Assembly (NCBI RefSeq): GCF_037042905.1
Contig: NW_026974140.1
Span: 10,179,001-10,243,000 of the forward strand
Direction of reading: 5' to 3'
Source of the DNA: Lytechinus pictus
Lineage: Eukaryota > Echinodermata > Echinoidea > Temnopleuroida > Toxopneustidae
Length of the DNA stretch: 64,000 nucleotides
This document shows, piece by piece, positions 1-11,984 of this stretch. Made by a program: the position numbers and the translations under genes. The notes under the pieces are model-generated. The model saw only the letters and a program-made list of their open reading frames with translations. It had not been told where the DNA came from and did not search any database. Numbering within the stretch: the first letter of the stretch is position 1; each line of letters opens with the position of its first letter.

Positions 1-164
1 CATTACATATAATCATTAGAGTTTCAAGATTTTCTATTCCATAATCATCATGTGGATTAATTTCCTCATTTATTTACTCTTTTCTGCAAGATAAAGAACC
101 GTTGCCATTGTGAGAGTAATGGATTGCGTGCCAGATGGTAGTATGTGATATGGTATATGGTATG

Positions 165-186
165 GTATATAGTAGTAGTAGTAGTA

Positions 187-217
<31 letters not shown>

Positions 218-218
218 C

Positions 219-271
<53 letters not shown>

Positions 272-298
272 AAGGAGAAGAAGGAGAAGAAGAAGAAA

Positions 299-362
<64 letters not shown>

Positions 363-374
363 TGTAAAAGAAGA

Positions 375-453
<79 letters not shown>

Positions 454-505
454 ATAGTAGTAGTAGTAGTAGCAGTAATAGTAGTAGTAGAAGTAGTAGT
501 CATGA
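165..505. repeat. (AGT)n trinucleotide microsatellite
   Basis: About 340 bp of nearly pure AGT repeat, broken by short GAAGGA/AGAAGA purine patches near 271-300 and 367-378. It reads open in several frames as poly-Ser, poly-Val or poly-Thr, which is simply what the repeat encodes. No gene is inferred. Confidence 0.97.
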
Positions 506-542
506 AGCAGCAGTAATGGCTATGGTATCATTGCAGCAATAA

Positions 543-2330
543 TCTCATAATGTTCGAAACGTTTTACATGTTTTTTTTTAATTACTACGGACGCTTTCGT
601 CGAAGCCATGAAATCTTATACCGCTAATCAAACACCCTGAAACAGGCTTCATTCATCCCATCACATACCATTTGGTGAGCTAGCAACAACGTCGCCATAG
701 CAGCCTGATTGGTTACAAACACATATAAAAAGACTTTGTACAGTAGACCCCTTCAAGTTATCAATCAAGGACCTTTGTCTTTAGCCTCAATACCTTCCTA
801 TTATATCTCCGGGATCACGTAGGATTTTTATCTTTTCTCCAAGATTCTTGGCAAAAGTGACATTTTTGAAGAAGGCAAATCCCTTTGGAGAGTGATTACG
901 CATCATCATCATCATCTGAGGTGAGAATATTTGAGGAACATCTATTTAAACTTCAATATCTTTCAAAATCAAAATAGTGTAATGCTATAGTTACAAGATG
1001 GATCGAGCGTAGAAGTGAGATATATATATAAAAACAGAGAAAATATTTATTCTTCTTGTGTTTCGATCGATCATTCTGATTTCATTACTAATGTTCGTTA
1101 AAGATCTTTTCGCTAAAACTTTTATCAATAAATATTTTTCACCTTTTGTGTAGGTCTTCTGATAGAACCATAATTCGAGTATAACGAAATATAGCAGCAG
1201 GAATATTTCGCTCAAGAAAATTTTCTCGTTAATGTCCATAGGTTTGATGTATAGGACGATGAAATTACTATGTTTCCGACTAAAAATAAATATCCTTTTA
1301 TTACCAGAAATAAAAGTGTGAAAATAAATATTCATAATTGTATCACTTAAGATTAACTTCAGCAAGATGTTAATTATTATTCAGTTTTAAAATCGGTTTG
1401 CATTACTAATAGATATTAGGCAAACTATTGGTACTATCACGATCATGATTATGCTAATTTCAGAAACAATTACTTCGTATTTTTCTTATCCAAAAATAAA
1501 AAAAATTGTCAGTTCAGTATATTTTACAGCCCTTGATTGCAGCTTTGTAACTTGCGTCACAGCAGTTTTCCTTATATACATAGTTCATTAAACGAAATTT
1601 TGACAGCCGTTTCAAGCAAAATTTCCTTGAACATAATCCAATTATTTGTAGTATTCTTGTATATATATCTGGAAAATAAGTCGGGGAAGGCTGTCCTGTG
1701 TTTATACCGGAAGAATGCACATAAGGTTGACCAACGAAACGACAAATGGAAATATTGACAAATGTGATTAGGGTCATCATAATTATACACTGACCATAGA
1801 CATGATGGAGTTAGCTCCTTGCACTGACAATGTGGAGTAAACAACATGGAAAGTTGTATAAGTTTTTAATAGGTTTACAACCAATCGACAAGAGCTAATC
1901 TTGCAACTATATTGGCCCATATAAATGAGCTTAATTAAAGCACTCAGATAAAATCGCACAGATTGTTAATTTCAGTTGATTGTGCAATATTTTTAGAATG
2001 ATATACAAATTTAAGAATCAATAATGTTTTAAGGATAAAGGTGTGCTGACCACGTATGTCATTGAACCTAAATTAAAGGTATTAAGTATTAAAGGTACCT
2101 AAATTAAAGGTATTAAGTAGCATAAACGCCACAATTGATCTAATGATTCATTCCTCGGTGGATTCATGATTATAACTGTGGTCGTCGATGCCTTCGTCAT
2201 CGTCACAGTTGTGCTTCTATTTTCATGATTATTAAGATACTAACCATGGTCTATTTAATAGCTCTGCAAACCATTATAACAACATTTTGAAGTTCTTCAT
2301 TTATTGAACGAATGAAAAGTATTTTTGGAA
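543..2330. other. Intergenic, no gene recognised
   Basis: AT-rich sequence with only short chance reading frames. A small direct duplication of a CTAAATTAAAGGTATTAAGTA-like word lies near 2069-2120. No coding signature, RNA gene or TIR element was recognised. Confidence 0.6.
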
Positions 2331-2333
2331 GAG

Positions 2334-2372
2334 AAATAAGGAAAGAAAGAAAGAAAGGAAAAAAAGAAAGAG

Positions 2373-2407
<35 letters not shown>

Positions 2408-2687
2408 AGGAAGGAAGGAAAGAAAGAAAGAAAATAAGACAGAAAGAAAGGAAGGAAGAAAGAAAGAAAGAAAGAAAGAAAGGAAGGAAGGAAGAAAGAA
2501 AGAAAGAGAGAAAGAAAGGAAGGAAGGAAGGAAGAAAAAAGAAAGAACGAAAGGAAGAAAGAAAGAAAGAAAGACAGACAGACAGAAAGAAAGAAAGAAA
2601 GAAAGATGAAAGAAAGAAAGAAAGAAAGAAAGACAGACAGACAGACAGAAAGAAAGAAAGAAAGAATGAAAGAAAGAAAGAAAGAGT
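2334..2687. repeat. Purine-strand microsatellite (GAAA/GGAA/GACA)n
   Basis: About 350 bp that is almost only A and G on the + strand, built of GAAA, GAAGG and GACA units. Minus-strand reading frames here are poly-Phe/Leu/Ser artefacts of the repeat. Confidence 0.95.
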
Positions 2688-2709
2688 ATGTACTGAAGAC
2701 GTCCGCAAG

Positions 2710-3666
2710 CAGTATGAAAATGAGAATTTTTAGCTATATCATGAATATACAAAAAATAACGGGTTGAGGGCATACCCTTGTGGAACTCAAAATGATACAT
2801 TCTGATTTGTCACCGTTAACGATATACTGAATTCGATTTGATGATGAAACCAATCAAGAACATTGTATCTGTATCTCTGATTCCATTATTTTGTTTTTAA
2901 GAAGTATGTGAAAGTAAGTCTCACCTTCGAGAGATACAAGATTATACCATGATGAAAATACCCTTATCTTTGTTTTGTATTATTTTATGAAAGCATATAT
3001 GAGCATATAGTTTTTATGAAAACCAAAGCGGTGTGACGTGTGAGATCAGTGCATCGTCCTGATTAGACTTCGAAAAATCAGTATAACGTGTAAATGCATT
3101 TTCCTTATAATTTCGAGAAGAGCTGTGACACATAAATCAGTATCAAATATATTTGGTCATTAATTATATAACAATTAAATAATTTGAACTCCTTTGAACG
3201 CTTTGTGCATTAAAAAAAATGTTGAATACAGTATATACAGTATAACATAGCGGATTTATTATTTTTAACACCGAAAATTTTGATTTTCATGAGAAGCCAA
3301 TCTTTAACACTTCATTCATATTAGTAGGTCTCAAAATCATTTATTTAATATGATTGCTAAATAATAAGCTCATGAAGTCAGTGTTACATCCAGAAATATC
3401 ATTAACAATATTTCTAATGTATGCTTTGAAAATAATAATTTCGTCGCAGCTTTCAGGAGATTGATTTTTATAATACATTTCCCCCGCGACCATTCTAGTT
3501 CTGTTACAGCAGTCATTCCTTTATAGCAGGTGCTATTTGAACAGCTTTATATTATTTTCTTATATTTGTATTTAAACATGGTCTAGTGTATTTTTAAAAG
3601 GAAAACACAGAACTTGTTGAAACGAAAGTGAAAGTTTGAATACAAGTACGATATGAACTGTGCATA
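2710..3666. other. Intergenic, no gene recognised
   Basis: AT-rich unique-looking sequence. No open frame of note, no RNA gene and no clear repeat boundary seen. Confidence 0.5.
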
Positions 3667-4253
3667 GCAGTCCACCCAAACAAAAAGTTGATATGAATAA
3701 AAGGAGAAAAATCCATCAAGCATAACACTGAAAGACATAAAAATCGGATGTAAGATAAGAAAGGTTATGACATTTTAAAGTTTCGCTTAATTTCACAGAA
3801 TAGTTATATGCACATCCTAGACGATATGTAAATAAGGGATTGATGATGTCGTCCACTCATTATTTCTTTTGTATTTTATTATATGAAATATGAAATATTC
3901 TAATTTTATCCTCATTGTCCTGTGAAAGAAAGTTTTGTTAATCCCTGAACATGTGGAATTACCTTTGTTTTAAGATTTTATGGGTCAGTGAAGTTGGTAC
4001 TTATTGTCAAACCTGTAAAAATGAAATATTTAAACAATAAAAACAAAAGACTTTCTCATTTGTATATCAATGACAAGTCATGTGCATAAAACTGTTTTGT
4101 AAAAAAAATTGTTTTCTGAAAAATAAGCGAAACTTTAAAATGTCATAACTTTCTTATTTTACATCCGATTTTAATGAAATTCTCAGCATTATGCTCGTTT
4201 GATTTTTATCCATTTATTCAAATCAACATTTTTATTGGGTGGATTTGACCTTC
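3667..4253. mobile_element. TIR element (MITE), family A copy 1
   Basis: The two ends are inverted copies over roughly 120 bp: GTCCACCCAAACAAAAAGTTG on the left matches the complement of the right end AACATTTTTATTGGGTGGA. Both arms carry a word like AAAATCGGATGTAAAATAAG followed by AAAGTTATGACATTTTAAAG. The same element recurs, clearly alignable, at 53709-54305. There is no coding capacity, so it is a non-autonomous DNA element. The exact ends and target duplication are uncertain. Confidence 0.8.
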
Positions 4254-4867
4254 AAACTTCAAGTTTATCGACCATGGAAATTGAAAAACACCAGTGATAC
4301 AAATTAGCCTGTGCATTGAAAACTATTGATTGACATGACCGAGGCACTGAATCTTACAAGAATTATTAAACTTGATTGGGGTTTCAAAATATTTGAACTT
4401 AATCTTGTTTATTTTTTGTTTTGTTTTTTTATTGTCTATGATAGGGACATCTTATTGGGAAACGCTTTATAGTTACAGGAAATGCAAAAATATACCAAGA
4501 AAAAGCCAAAATAGCATTACCCCCAAAGAATTAAGTTATTACATAATGAGAGATTGCGATATTCTTAATAAAATGTCTTTCTACTTGGATATTTATGACA
4601 TTCTTAAACGATCAATATTGTATACTCAAAATAATTATTTGTCCTCATTTTCGCTCCAACATCGTCCAACACAAATTCCTTATCCCTTCTCCTAACACCC
4701 CCCCCCCCATCCCTCCCCAATCAAGACAGATTAATTGGATGATAACACTTCAAGTTTATCGTAATCACTACCACTAAGTGTACATTGGGTCGAAATATTA
4801 GCATATCGATAAGTAGGTTTATCATTATTTATTCAGAACATTTATGTTATTGAAGTGTTATATTATT

Positions 4868-5165
4868 CCCAGGGCTTTTTTCCTTGCTTTATTGCGCCAT
4901 GAGCAGATATGACTGGCAAAAAGTGGCAGGGGTTTAATGACCTCTGTCGATTCACTCTCCCTGTTATTACTCTGGCTTTAGCTGGGCCACCTTCAGGCGC
5001 TCAGGCGGTCGAGGAATATCTTCGCCTGGGTTAAGTGTAGCACAATGTGGGTAATTTTCTTGTTGAAGGAAAACACGACAAGGCGTGAGATCAAACCAGC
5101 GTCCCTCAGATTGAAACACGAGAGTCATAACCATTGATTAAACTATACAAGGTCGCATTTCAGGA
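4868..5165 (-). mobile_element. tRNA-derived SINE, minus strand
   Basis: Read on the minus strand there is a B-box-like GGTTTGATCTC near 5085-5095. It is followed by a conserved SINE body with a CACTTAACCCAGGCGAAG box, equivalent to the CTCGACCCAGGTGAGG box of the + strand copies at 20636 and 40296, and a CAGCTAAAGCC word shared with the 20.8 kb copy. The A box and tRNA head are degraded. Confidence 0.65.
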
Positions 5166-7170
5166 ATGACATTCCATGATAGATTACCAATTAACAGTAT
5201 CAACAGACCACATGCTAACAGGTGTGGCGTATTTTCTCCTTCGACAAATAACATTCTCCCTTTTGATGTTCGCAATTTCTCTTTCCAAAAATATTGCTCC
5301 TTTTTGCGACTTCGAAAATCTCCAAAATCAATATCACATCAAACTGCAAAGTGTGCAGGGGTACGTATATTCAGCAACGGGGCTTTCTTTTGCACATTAT
5401 ATTTCCCCCTCAATCTCCCTCCCGTAAAAAAGATGCATAAAGAATGAATAAATATAAAAAAATAAAAAAACACCCTACCCCTTTTCCAAATCAACTCAGC
5501 CATGTTATTGCACGCAATGTGCCTTCATTTTCATACAGTAACCTATAATTCAAGATGTTATGAATACATATGCAATTTCAAAATCACAATGATAAGTGAT
5601 ATTTTATCACTAGAGATGTCAATATTTTATCGTGATGACGTATACGTAGTTAGGCTGAACATAGGGTACATTTCAATAAAATAATTGACAAATAAATTAT
5701 GGATAACACTGGAATGAAGCCAAATATATATTGGAAACATCGAAATACAGTTATAATAATGATCATAGCAATAATCCGCTTTTATAGCACTTATACAGTA
5801 TATTGGCTTTGAATATATGTTATGATTACCCCCATGGTCATAGACTCCGCGTAGCAGTACATCTTATCATGCACTTCATCTACTCCCTCGGGATCATTCC
5901 ATTTTGTGAGATAGGAAAATGCGAATGATGCTTTGTTGGATTCAGTTAAGTTCTAAATATATGTAGACGTTTTGGACCAACAGTATGACCAAAAAGTGCA
6001 CTTCAGTGAAAAAATATGAATATTAAGAGATGATTGCTTTGTGGGTGAGATGGAATTCAGATGTAATGTCATGCTTTAAAAAAAACATGATGTTCCTTTG
6101 TTGGAATGAACATAAACGATGATTTATATTTAGTTATACTTTTTTTTTTGCTGTTTAGAATGTTGTCAATATATTAAATATGATAAAGTGTGAGCTATCA
6201 TCTGGAAGAAAAGTTGGCAAGATAATCAAAAGAAGATAGTTTCTACTTCTGTCTATTGGGACCATTACCCGATGCGTGTTTGATGATGCATTGTCGATCG
6301 TCAGCTGTACAACAATGAACCAGTTCCTCTAAGGAGAATTATACAAGGACTTTGATCAAATTATATGCCCTAATTTGACCATAAACAATCCATCTATTTG
6401 TATATGAAAATACTGCTCTAGTTTCCAAAAGTGTAAGGGTCAAAGTGTACATGTGCAATATACAAAGAGTTATCGTAAAAGTGTGTTTGTTTGTTTGTTA
6501 GCCTTTGGATATGAAAGGTATTTGACTGTCTGGAAATTTTGAAAATTGGAAATTGCATCTTTTGGTATTTTCCCTCAAACTCTCTTGACAATTTATTCAG
6601 CGATTGTTCAGACAAATTGAGTTAATACATTCAACTAAAAGATAATAATGTGAATGTAAGATACGAAAGGTATTGAGGTGCATGGGCATTTTGGAGTTTG
6701 GAAGCTGCAACATTTGGTATTTATCCCATCAACTCTCTTGGCAAAATTACAATATTGACAAATTATAGATGATAATTAGACTAATTAATATTCAATAACT
6801 GATTTTTTTTTATGCTTATGTCGTGTAATAAAAAATTTGTCCGATTTTAATTGATTGATTTGTACGAATATGTATTTGATTTATGAGAGAAAATTATAAA
6901 ACTATTACATTTTTTGCTAAAGGAATACGTGCAATGGCTATTTTAGCCTACATTAAAGTTAATAAATGGAAATTTTATAGGCATTGTTGGCATCAATGTG
7001 TGCGCGTGTTTACACTCTAAAAAATTTGTCTATAGTTCAAATTTGAACGAGAAAAATCAGCACTCCGAAGTGCAGTCACTATATACACGCTCCTCAAGAG
7101 CTAAATTTTTAGATTGTAAAAATAAGACAACAATCGTTAATCGCTAATCTGATACTTTGGTCCATGTTGC
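5166..7170. other. Intergenic, no gene recognised
   Basis: AT-rich. Contains a partly repeated segment (6520-6600 and 6690-6740, sharing TTTGGTATTTNTCCCNTCAACTCTCTTG) that points to a small ancient duplication. Short frames around 5166-5447 lack any recognisable protein signature. Confidence 0.5.
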
Positions 7171-7174
7171 CGAA

Positions 7175-7460
7175 CATGTGAAACAGACAGATGCCAATTA
7201 TTATTTGGACTGCAATGAGATTATCGATAATGCAATCGTTCACACACTCCACCCAGGTGCTACATGGGTACCCGGTAGGATGTGAAAGTCAGTCTATATA
7301 CCTTAATTGTCCAGCATTGCATGTGCCTAATTGGCGACTGACTGGAATACTCCCCAAGGAGTGGAGAACATGCATACGTTATATCTGCTGGAATAAACAC
7401 GATAGGAACGTGCAATGTACTAGTATGTCCTTAGGCACATTATTTATTATTTGCTCTCCT
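7175..7460 (+). mobile_element. SINE-like fragment
   Basis: Contains CCACCCAGGTGCTACATGGG and ACCCGGTAGGATGTGAAAG, followed by CTCCCCAAGGAGTGGA and GCTGGAATAAACACGATAGG. These resemble the post-tRNA body of invertebrate SINEs and the boxes seen in the other SINEs here. No intact A/B box promoter is visible, so it is a 5'-truncated copy. The 94-residue open frame through it is not considered a gene. Confidence 0.5.
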
Positions 7461-8059
7461 GTAAAGTTTCAGTAAGAAATTCCAATTCCAGTAATATGTA
7501 TCTTCACGGGGAGTGTTCTCGCAGATAAAAATCTCGTTTCACCGAGTGATATCTGGTGTTTGTTTGCCCATTGCTATGATATTATCTATCATTGCTTCAG
7601 AGCATTGGCCCTGGAATCACTTTAAGATCACTTCACGTTTATTTACTACTACCAAAAGGGTACTCTTTACGACGACCTCATGGGTTGCATTTTTTAAGCA
7701 TCACCTTTGGTTTATCACGTCCTGTGACACAGGCGAAAACGACTTAAGACGCGCTAAAAAGAATGGCGGCACGAAGGGGTAAAGTGATTTGGGGGTATGG
7801 TACAGGGGCTGCTGCTCGAGGGAGGGGGGCTTCAGCTTCAGTCCCCACTTTTTCCAAAACCGTGTACAAAAAAATGTAAAAAAAATTACCATCAGATTGA
7901 GATTTGTTCGGATGGTTAGCCTCCCCCCCACACACACTTTCAAAACGTTTCCGCAGCACATGTGGTACATGTAGGACATTTGAACTTTATGATATTTAAC
8001 GCTTTTCTTGTCCGTCCTCGCCCCCAAATTTTCTTTTGCCATCCACTTGCCCCCCCCCC

Positions 8060-8760
8060 TACTTGTCCCTCCTTATTGTAATGTAGATCCTCCAATTGGC
8101 AATGCGACCAAGATTTGTGGTGTGAACAACTTTGCCATTACTTTTTGTATATTATTTCACTTAAGCTGCCTCTTGTATCACATCTATCATTAGAACATGT
8201 TCTTTCTATAGGAGGGCATGTAATACAGATTTACAAAGAATACATCATGGATAAAGAGTTTGTATTACCGTAAGAGAGAGCATAATGAGACATTTTGAGG
8301 GCATTTTATTGTCCAACAAAGGGAAAGTTGTTCACATGTGACATCACACATCTTTGTCGCATTGCCAATGGAGGATATCCATAGCAGAATTGATCGAAAT
8401 ATTCAAATGCTCACCATAACTTCCTCATTATTGTCAGAATTTTCTCAAACTTTCTTTGATCTTATTTTTTTCTGTTTCCACACAAGCCCACTTGTCCAAA
8501 AGCTTTCATTCCCCTTTAAATTGTTTATACAATATATTTTTAATTGTTTCAAACTGTAATAAAACTTTTAAAAATGTTTAAAACTTGAACAATAGTTGTT
8601 AGAGTGACGGGCTTAAACAACAAATTAAACAGCATTTGTACACTGCATGTATAATAATATACGATTTCTTAGCAGATGCCATACCACTATCCCTACCAGA
8701 TATCCTCTTGATTCAGACTTTTTCAATCCACATCATTGCAATTATCAATTCATTTCTTTT
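8060..8760. other. Upstream region of first mucin-like gene
   Basis: AT-rich, no recognisable coding exon. Since the coding exon at 8776 begins right after a splice acceptor, a 5' UTR exon and promoter of the mucin-like gene should lie somewhere upstream, but I could not locate them. Confidence 0.4.
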
Positions 8761-8763
8761 CTC

Positions 8764-8775
8764 TTTCCAATTTAG
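8764..8775 (+). promoter_or_regulatory. Splice acceptor before mucin-like gene 1 coding exon
   Basis: A pyrimidine-rich run ends in CAATTTAG just before AAAATGG, so the start codon sits 3 bases inside the exon. The second mucin-like gene has the same layout (acceptor CATACAG, then GATGG), which supports this being a real conserved splice site. Confidence 0.65.
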
Positions 8776-8778
8776 AAA

Positions 8779-10455
8779 ATGGCTTCTCCCAAGAGCATCG
8801 CTGTTCTCTGCCTCTCGATTTGCATCAGTGCCCTTCTGTCTGGGATTTGTGAAGCTCAAACTACAGACTTAATCACTATCGATACGAGTGCACCGACAAC
8901 AGCACTGGATACGACTGATTCAGCGACAACGTCACAAGACCCAACTGATACAAGTGCCCCAACAACTGAAGCACTGGATACGACTGATTCAGGTGCAGCG
9001 ACAACGTCACAAGACCCAACTGATACAAGTGCCCCAACAACTGAAGCACTGTATACGACTGGTTTAGGTGCAACGACAACGTCACAAGACCGAACTGATA
9101 CAAGTGCACCAACAACAGCACTGGATACGACTGATGCAGGTGCAGCGACAACGTCACAAGACCCAACTGATACAAGTGCCCCAACAACTGAAGCACTGTA
9201 TACGACTGGTTTCGGTGCAACGACAACGTCACAAGACCCAACTGATACAAGTGCACCAACAACAGCACTGGATACGACTGATGCAGGTGCAGCGACAACG
9301 TCACAAGACCCAACTGATACAAGTGCACCAACAACAGCACTGGATACGACTGATGCAGGTGCAGCGACAACGTCACAAGACCCAACTGATACAAGTGCAC
9401 CAACAACAGCACTGGATACGACTGATGCAGGTGCAGCAACAACATCACAAGACACCACTGATACAAGTGCACCAACAACAGCGCCAGACACCCCTGATCC
9501 AACAAATGCACCAACAACAGCGCCGGACACCCCTGATCCAAGTGCACCAACAACAGCGCCAGACACCCCTGATCCAACAAATGCACCAACAACAGCGCCG
9601 GACACCCCTGATCCAAGTGCACCAACAACAGCGCCAGACACCCCTGATCCAACAAATGCACCAACAACAGCGCCGGACACCCCTGATCCAAGTGCACCAA
9701 CAACAGCGCCAGACACCCATGATCCAAGTGCCCCAACAACAGCGCCAGACACCCCTGATCCAAGTGCACCAACAGCAGCGCCAGTCACCCCTGATCCAAG
9801 TGCCCCAACAACAGCGCCAGACACCCCTGATCCAAGTGCACCAACAGCAGCGCCAGTCACCCCTGATCCAAGTGCCCCAACAACAGCGCCAGACACCCCT
9901 GATCCAAGTGCACCAACAGCAGCGCCAGTCACCCCTGATCCAAGTGCACCAACAACAGCGCCAGACACCCCTGATCCAACAAATGCACCAACAACAGCGC
10001 CGGACACCCCTGATCCAAGTGCACCAACAACAGCGCCAGACACCCCTGATCCAAGTGCCCCAACACTTGGATCAAACACCCCTGATCCAAGTGCACCAAC
10101 AGCAGCGCCAGTCACCCCTGATCCAAATGCACCAACAACAGCTTCGAAAACCCCCGATCCAAGTGCACCAACCGAAAAAAAGACTACACCCCAGCCTACT
10201 GAAGGTGCCGATCCTACAACAAGTCCTCCAGAGGAATCCCTTTCTGCTGGTGCCATTGCAGGTATTGTCATTGGTTCGGTGGTGGGAGCTGGAATCATTG
10301 CAGCTGGTGTCGGATACGCTATCTATCACTTCAAAACAGTTACACAGGTTGCTCCGGTCAGCAACGATATTGAGATAGCGAACATATCTACGGACAATGT
10401 CGTTGAAATAAACGACAAGACAAATCTAACACCACCGGATGATAATCAACCGTAA
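8779..10455 (+). CDS. Mucin-like type I membrane protein 1
   Basis: 558 residues. Seen: a hydrophobic N-terminus (residues 1-26, predicted cleavage after CEA) that looks like a signal peptide. A long Thr/Pro/Ala/Asp-rich ectodomain follows, with two repeat types: a 24-residue unit like TSAPTTALDTTDAGAATTSQ (nucleotides 8884-9475) and a 12-residue unit like TAPDTPDPSAPT (about 9476-10160). Then come a short Glu/Ser linker, one Gly-rich transmembrane segment (about 491-516, starting GAIAGIVIGSVVG) and a 42-residue acidic tail. No Cys-rich or lectin domain is present. Known of such architectures: dense O-glycosylated Thr/Ser stalks on cell surfaces. Inferred: a membrane mucin or surface glycoprotein. 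Adjacent paralog at 17074. The whole coding region is one exon. AATAAA lies at 10735-10740. Other frames through the repeats are also open but are compositional shadows. Confidence 0.85.
   Translation: MASPKSIAVLCLSICISALLSGICEAQTTDLITIDTSAPTTALDTTDSATTSQDPTDTSAPTTEALDTTDSGAATTSQDPTDTSAPTTEALYTTGLGATTTSQDRTDTSAPTTALDTTDAGAATTSQDPTDTSAPTTEALYTTGFGATTTSQDPTDTSAPTTALDTTDAGAATTSQDPTDTSAPTTALDTTDAGAATTSQDPTDTSAPTTALDTTDAGAATTSQDTTDTSAPTTAPDTPDPTNAPTTAPDTPDPSAPTTAPDTPDPTNAPTTAPDTPDPSAPTTAPDTPDPTNAPTTAPDTPDPSAPTTAPDTHDPSAPTTAPDTPDPSAPTAAPVTPDPSAPTTAPDTPDPSAPTAAPVTPDPSAPTTAPDTPDPSAPTAAPVTPDPSAPTTAPDTPDPTNAPTTAPDTPDPSAPTTAPDTPDPSAPTLGSNTPDPSAPTAAPVTPDPNAPTTASKTPDPSAPTEKKTTPQPTEGADPTTSPPEESLSAGAIAGIVIGSVVGAGIIAAGVGYAIYHFKTVTQVAPVSNDIEIANISTDNVVEINDKTNLTPPDDNQP
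8884..9475 (+). repeat. 72-bp coding tandem repeat in mucin-like gene 1
   Basis: About eight units with period near 72 bp (24 codons), each containing ACAACGTCACAAGACCCAAC and GATACAAGTGC. Units vary by a 3-bp (one codon) insertion, ACTGAA against ACA, so the frame is always kept. Confidence 0.9.
9476..10160 (+). repeat. 36-bp coding tandem repeat in mucin-like gene 1
   Basis: Roughly eighteen units of about 36 bp built on GACACCCCTGATCCAAGTGC and CCAACAACAGCGCCA. Two sub-variants (with AACAAAT or AGT; with GACACC or GTCACC) alternate, forming higher-order blocks. This is expected to be length-variable between alleles. Confidence 0.9.
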
Positions 10456-10734
10456 AGTGATTTCAAGAGAGACATGAATATCATATTCGAAGTGGCTATA
10501 TGATTTATTATTGGTTTGTACATGGATGTGACATGGAATGGAATCCTTAGACCGTATTCACCTTTACGCGGTGGCAAGCTGTTTCTAATGGATCTAGACT
10601 GTGCTGCTTGAACACGCAATATGTGTCGCGGTTGAAAATACAGTTTCAGAGTTCAATTTATCTACATTTGTCTTTGCAGGAATTTTGCAAACAAAAACAT
10701 AATATATTTTCTCGGTGGAAGCATCTGCTACCAA

Positions 10735-10740
10735 AATAAA
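10735..10740 (+). terminator. Polyadenylation signal AATAAA, mucin-like gene 1
   Basis: Canonical AATAAA about 280 bp after the stop codon; the first clear signal downstream. Confidence 0.5.
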
Positions 10741-10741
10741 T

Positions 10742-11496
10742 GTTGCCAAAATCAATGATTTTGTTTTTATCCCATTATTTCGCAAGTACACATTCAACGA
10801 GCGAATTTAGTCATATGTGGCTTCCCATAAGTATTGCTGATATGAAGTTTCATTATCCATTTTAATGCTGAAAGTATGACAGAGATCAATAAGCTACCCT
10901 AGAACAATATACAATCATACTATGATGGGCCAAACCCGGCATAATTCTTTTTCTCATTTGTAGTTCTAGTTCACAAAATTGTATAATGATTGATGACATA
11001 GAATCAAAAGGACCAAACTCAACAAGTTCGATAACATTCGTTTCCTTACAAGATGTTTTACAATGAAATCAAGGTTTAAGCGCGAGATACTTAAAGTACA
11101 CTGTTCCGCCTTTCTTTCTTGTGCGGCGATATTAAATTAAATTGAAATAGGGAAGGGGCGCAATTACACTTCTGTTTGAGCGCAGCATGTATTTTAAATG
11201 GTCAAGCAGAACCCATATGACACTCTCTTAAGTTGAGCTAGAGTGTTTAAAATAATTATCACGCTTATTGAGAACATTCAAATTTGTCAGCATTCCAATA
11301 CTGATGACTGAAAAGCACAAATGCTAAAAGTTTTTCCAGTCTGAATGCCTTGCGAAGTCATTTCATTGACATCAATTAAGATGCAGTCACTACAAGAGAC
11401 CGATTTTAGACCGGTCAAAGAGAGTATTATTTATTTTAAATGTTATTTTGAATGACAAATATCAGCGGATTTAGGAATCGTTTTGTTGGTGTGACT
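10742..11496. other. Intergenic, no gene recognised
   Basis: AT-rich spacer between the first mucin-like gene and a hAT-like element. Nothing else recognised. Confidence 0.5.
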
Positions 11497-11984
11497 CAAT
11501 GGCGGATCCAGGGGGAGGGGGCATTTCTGGCCCGTGCCCCCCCCCCCCCTTGAGTGTCATAGTCAATATTTTTAATGTAGTTATGTCGTTCATACGCAAG
11601 TGTTAGTCTGCTGTGCAAACCCTTTACTCGAGTAAAGGGTCTGAATTGCAGCCTACTCATGCCTTGTGTACTTAACAGCAAGTTTTGTATGTGCTAGTCT
11701 TTGCGTGGAGACACACTTGTAGATCAAAGTTTCAATCAGGGTCTTTGCCTGCAGACTATACACAAGTGTGTCCTCCCTCACTTTGACAGTAACAGCAAGT
11801 ATTTTTATTGGGAATTTGTCGCTCGTACACAAGCGATGTCCTATTTATTTTGCTTGTCAAATTTAACGCGGGACAAAAGGACATTCATTTTTTGGTAACA
11901 ATATATTTTTTTCCTCGTCAAATTTTCCTTGGGTACATGTGCCCCCCCCCCCCTTTGGAAAATCCTGGATCCGCACTTTCAAAC
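11497..11984. mobile_element. hAT-like non-autonomous element
   Basis: Left end CAATGGCGGATCCAGGGGG and right end CCTGGATCCGCA are inverted matches, followed inside by poly-G and poly-C runs, the layout of the other hAT-like elements here. No convincing 8-bp target duplication was found, so the right boundary is approximate. Confidence 0.65.

Noticed and set aside
135-542. Poly-Ser, poly-Val and poly-Thr open frames
   Set aside because: They only read the AGT microsatellite in different frames; no start context, no exon signals and no non-repeat sequence.
4372-4695. 107-codon + frame
   Set aside because: No similarity or motif I can recognise, ordinary AT-rich composition and no splice or polyadenylation context; compatible with chance.
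7191-7475. 94-codon frame as a small gene
   Set aside because: Lies on SINE-like body sequence (CCACCCAGGTG and CCCGGTAGGATG words).
8856-10298. 480-codon minus-strand frame opposite mucin-like gene 1
   Set aside because: Mirror of a multiple-of-3 repeat; Val/Gly/Ala composition follows from the + strand Thr/Pro/Asp codons. The + frame has the signal peptide and membrane helix.
9068-10378. 436-codon + frame rich in Gln/His
   Set aside because: Second-frame shadow of the same repeats in mucin-like gene 1.
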